DNA of 7,268 nt from Lachnospiraceae bacterium (GTDB lineage: Bacteria > Bacillota > Clostridia > Lachnospirales > Lachnospiraceae). This document shows, one piece after another, positions 5,782 through 7,268 of this stretch (within the stretch, counting starts at the first letter, position 1; each line of letters starts with the position of its first letter). A model generated the notes under the pieces. That model did no database searches. It was given only the letters and a program-made list of their open reading frames with translations, and was not told the DNA's origin. The DNA is taken from positions 1 through 7,268 of the forward strand of contig JAEEKC010000014.1 in the NCBI GenBank assembly GCA_016282215.1, read 5' to 3'. The translations under genes and the position numbers were made by a program.

Positions 5782-6189
5782 ATGAGAAAAAACAGTGTAA
5801 AGAATACAAGAATCGATATGGAAGTCCAGCGTGAACTGGCTCAGATCATCCGCGAACTGAAAGATCCGCGGATCGCTGAAATGACCAGCATTACTGAGGT
5901 GAGCGTTACACCGGACTTAAAGCAGTGCAAAGCTTATATCTCCGTGCTTGGTTCTGATGAAGAATTAAAGCAGACCATGGACGGACTGAAAAGTGCGGAA
6001 GGATTTGTGCGCAGAGAACTCGCAAGGAGGATCAACCTGCGTAACACACCGGAGATCCGTTTCATCGGTGACGGTTCCATCGCTTACGGCGTTGACATGG
6101 CGCACAAGATCGATGAAGTGATCGCAAGAGACAATGCGGCAAGACCGGCAGAAGCAGAATCCGGCGATGATGAAACATCAGAAGACTGA
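5782..6189 (+). CDS. rbfA: 30S ribosome-binding factor RbfA
   Basis: RbfA binds 16S rRNA near the central pseudoknot and helps late 30S maturation and cold adaptation. The 135-residue protein has the single KH-like domain of the family. Visible signatures are the N-terminal helix with MEVQRELAQIIRELKDPRI (13-31), the strand SVTPDLKQCKAYISV (41-55) and LRNTPEIRFIGDGSIAYG (86-103). The last ~18 residues are an acidic, probably disordered tail. ATG 5782 has AGGA (5768-5771) 10 nt upstream, a moderate ribosome binding site. The gene follows infB as expected, but the GC-rich element separates them by 179 nt, so tight translational coupling to infB is not possible. Confidence 0.95.
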   Translation: MRKNSVKNTRIDMEVQRELAQIIRELKDPRIAEMTSITEVSVTPDLKQCKAYISVLGSDEELKQTMDGLKSAEGFVRRELARRINLRNTPEIRFIGDGSIAYGVDMAHKIDEVIARDNAARPAEAESGDDETSED

Positions 6190-6214
6190 ACTGACGTAGT
6201 ATTCGGTTTTTGAT

Positions 6215-6258
6215 AGTGTAAAGTGCGGTATGAAAAACCGGAGAAACGAATCTATGAT
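6215..6258 (+). promoter_or_regulatory. Leader module copy B upstream of nrnA (hairpin, SD, short ORF start)
   Basis: This is the second copy of the module at 583-626. It has AGTGTAAAGT (6215-6224), a hairpin CGGT (6226-6229)/ACCG (6237-6240) with an outer T-A pair and one G-G mismatch, GGAG (6240-6243), 10 nt, then ATGAT (6254-6258). The copies align without gaps over 44 nt with 32 identities by hand count; five of the twelve differences lie in the loop. The ATG opens Met-Ile-Ser-Tyr-Ile-Gly-stop (6254-6274), which also extends in frame upstream to ATG 6230. The stop lies 8 nt before the preferred nrnA ATG. Confidence 0.5.
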
Positions 6259-6282
6259 AAGCTATATTGGGTAGTGACAGGA

Positions 6283-7260
6283 ATGACGAACCAGCAACAG
6301 ATCGACATCATAAAAGAATGTGAAGGTGCGAAGAGCATCGCAGTCACGGGTCATACGAACCCGGATGGTGACTGCATTGGCTCCACCATGGCACTGTGGC
6401 TTTATTTGAAAAAAGCCCTGCCGGATGTGCAGTGCGATGTGATGATCGAACAGCCGGATCCGACCTATGGTGTGATCTGCGGTATCGATCAGATCATGAC
6501 GGATTATTCAAACGATACGGTCTATGACGTGGTCTTCGTTCTTGACAGTGTAACCACGCGATGTGGCGAAGCGGAGAAGTATATCGAAACTGCCGGCAAG
6601 GTGGTCAATATCGATCATCATATGAGTAATCCCGGTGAGGGCGATGCGCACTACGTGGTGCCGGATGCATCATCCTGCGGCGAAGTGCTGTACGATCTTT
6701 TTTGCATCAAAGAGGAATATAAGGCCCTGATCGATAAGGATATCGCGCTGGCGCTCTATATCGCGATCATCCATGATACCGGCGTGCTGCAGTATTCCAA
6801 TACGGCGCCGAAAACGCTGCGGATCGTAGCGGACCTGATATCCTACGGTTTTGATTTTCCCAAACTGATCGATAAGACTTTTTATGAGAATACCTATGTA
6901 CAGTCTCAGGTACTCGGGCGTGCGCTCCTCGAAGCCTTTCCGCTTTTGGACGGCCAGGTCATGGTATCGAGGATGGAACAAAAGACCATGGATTTTTACG
7001 GTGCGGTCAAATCGGATCTGTCGGGTATCGTGAATCAGCTTAGGATCATCAAAGGCGTGAAGGTGGCGGTCTTCATTTATGAAGTCGGGCCCACGGAGCA
7101 TAAAGTCAGCCTTCGGTCGTCTTCGGACGATATCAACGTGGCAACCGTGGCAACCTATTTTGGCGGCGGCGGACATATCAGGGCAGCCGGCTGTAACATC
7201 AACGGGAACTTCTACGATGTCCTGAATGCGATCATGGAGCAGGTGGAAAAGATTTTGTAG
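6283..7260 (+). CDS. nrnA: DHH/DHHA1 phosphoesterase, NrnA-type nanoRNase/pAp phosphatase
   Basis: NrnA-type enzymes are cytoplasmic metal-dependent phosphoesterases that degrade RNAs of a few nucleotides and dephosphorylate pAp; Gram-positives use them in place of oligoribonuclease Orn. From ATG 6283 the protein has 325 residues. DHH motifs are complete: GHTNPDGD (23-30), the Asp of VLDSV (D88), DHH (111-113) and HDTG (164-167). The C-terminal DHHA1 substrate domain shows GGGGHIRAAG (294-303). The frame is open back to GTG 6223, and GTG 6274 is another in-frame option. Neither has an SD, and the longer forms would encode the leader module as protein, so I choose ATG 6283. Its own AGGA (6279-6282) touches the ATG, so initiation may rely on reinitiation. 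c-di-AMP phosphodiesterase activity is a less likely alternative. Confidence 0.88.
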   Translation: MTNQQQIDIIKECEGAKSIAVTGHTNPDGDCIGSTMALWLYLKKALPDVQCDVMIEQPDPTYGVICGIDQIMTDYSNDTVYDVVFVLDSVTTRCGEAEKYIETAGKVVNIDHHMSNPGEGDAHYVVPDASSCGEVLYDLFCIKEEYKALIDKDIALALYIAIIHDTGVLQYSNTAPKTLRIVADLISYGFDFPKLIDKTFYENTYVQSQVLGRALLEAFPLLDGQVMVSRMEQKTMDFYGAVKSDLSGIVNQLRIIKGVKVAVFIYEVGPTEHKVSLRSSSDDINVATVATYFGGGGHIRAAGCNINGNFYDVLNAIMEQVEKIL

Positions 7261-7268
7261 TATTGGAA

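Noticed and set aside
5793..5801. A third AGTGTAAAG match, at the start of rbfA
   Set aside because: It encodes conserved RbfA residues (Ser-Val-Lys) and lacks the following hairpin and SD, so I do not count it as a module copy. The AGTGTAAATG at 2665-2674 before infB also lacks the hairpin.

Overview
The window is a compact, all-plus-strand translation and RNA-metabolism operon of the nusA-infB type. Gene order is rimP, nusA, ylxR (rnpM), ylxQ, infB, rbfA, nrnA. This order, the ylxR/ylxQ pair between nusA and infB, the very long low-complexity IF2 linker, the DHH-family nrnA after rbfA and the intermediate GC content all point to a Gram-positive of the class Clostridia, most likely Lachnospiraceae or a near relative. 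That placement is inferred from gene order and protein character, not from a database search.

Layout. Positions 1-96 hold a likely promoter remnant (extended -10 at 15-23) and a leader with a perfect 11-bp hairpin (52-77) ahead of rimP (97-561). An 84-nt gap with a hairpin, two Shine-Dalgarno (SD) sites and a 3-codon ORF leads into nusA (646-1917). ylxR (1895-2236) overlaps the nusA end. A 56-nt gap filled by two abutting hairpins precedes ylxQ (2293-2601). A 70-nt gap with a 19-codon ORF ending exactly at the infB start precedes infB (2672-5602). The 179-nt infB-rbfA gap carries a GC-rich, highly folded ~98-bp repeat-like element (5647-5744). rbfA (5782-6189) is followed by a 93-nt gap and nrnA (start best placed at 6283, end 7260). 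The window ends 8 nt after nrnA. I see no intrinsic terminator, tRNA, rRNA, CRISPR array or insertion sequence with a transposase.

How the genes fit together. RimP and RbfA mature the 30S subunit, IF2 starts translation on it, and NusA controls RNA polymerase pausing and termination. YlxR and YlxQ are small RNA-binding proteins; B. subtilis YlxR has been linked to RNase P. NrnA removes the shortest RNA fragments and pAp. The operon therefore joins transcription, ribosome assembly, initiation and RNA turnover.

The coding content is ordinary. The most interesting signal is non-coding: the rimP-nusA and rbfA-nrnA gaps carry the same 44-nt module. It consists of AGTGTAAAGT, a CGGT/ACCG hairpin running into GGAG, exactly 10 nt, then ATGAT opening a very short ORF. 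The two copies align without gaps, and most differences fall in the hairpin loop or the spacer. This looks like a repeated leader or translation-control module inside one operon.
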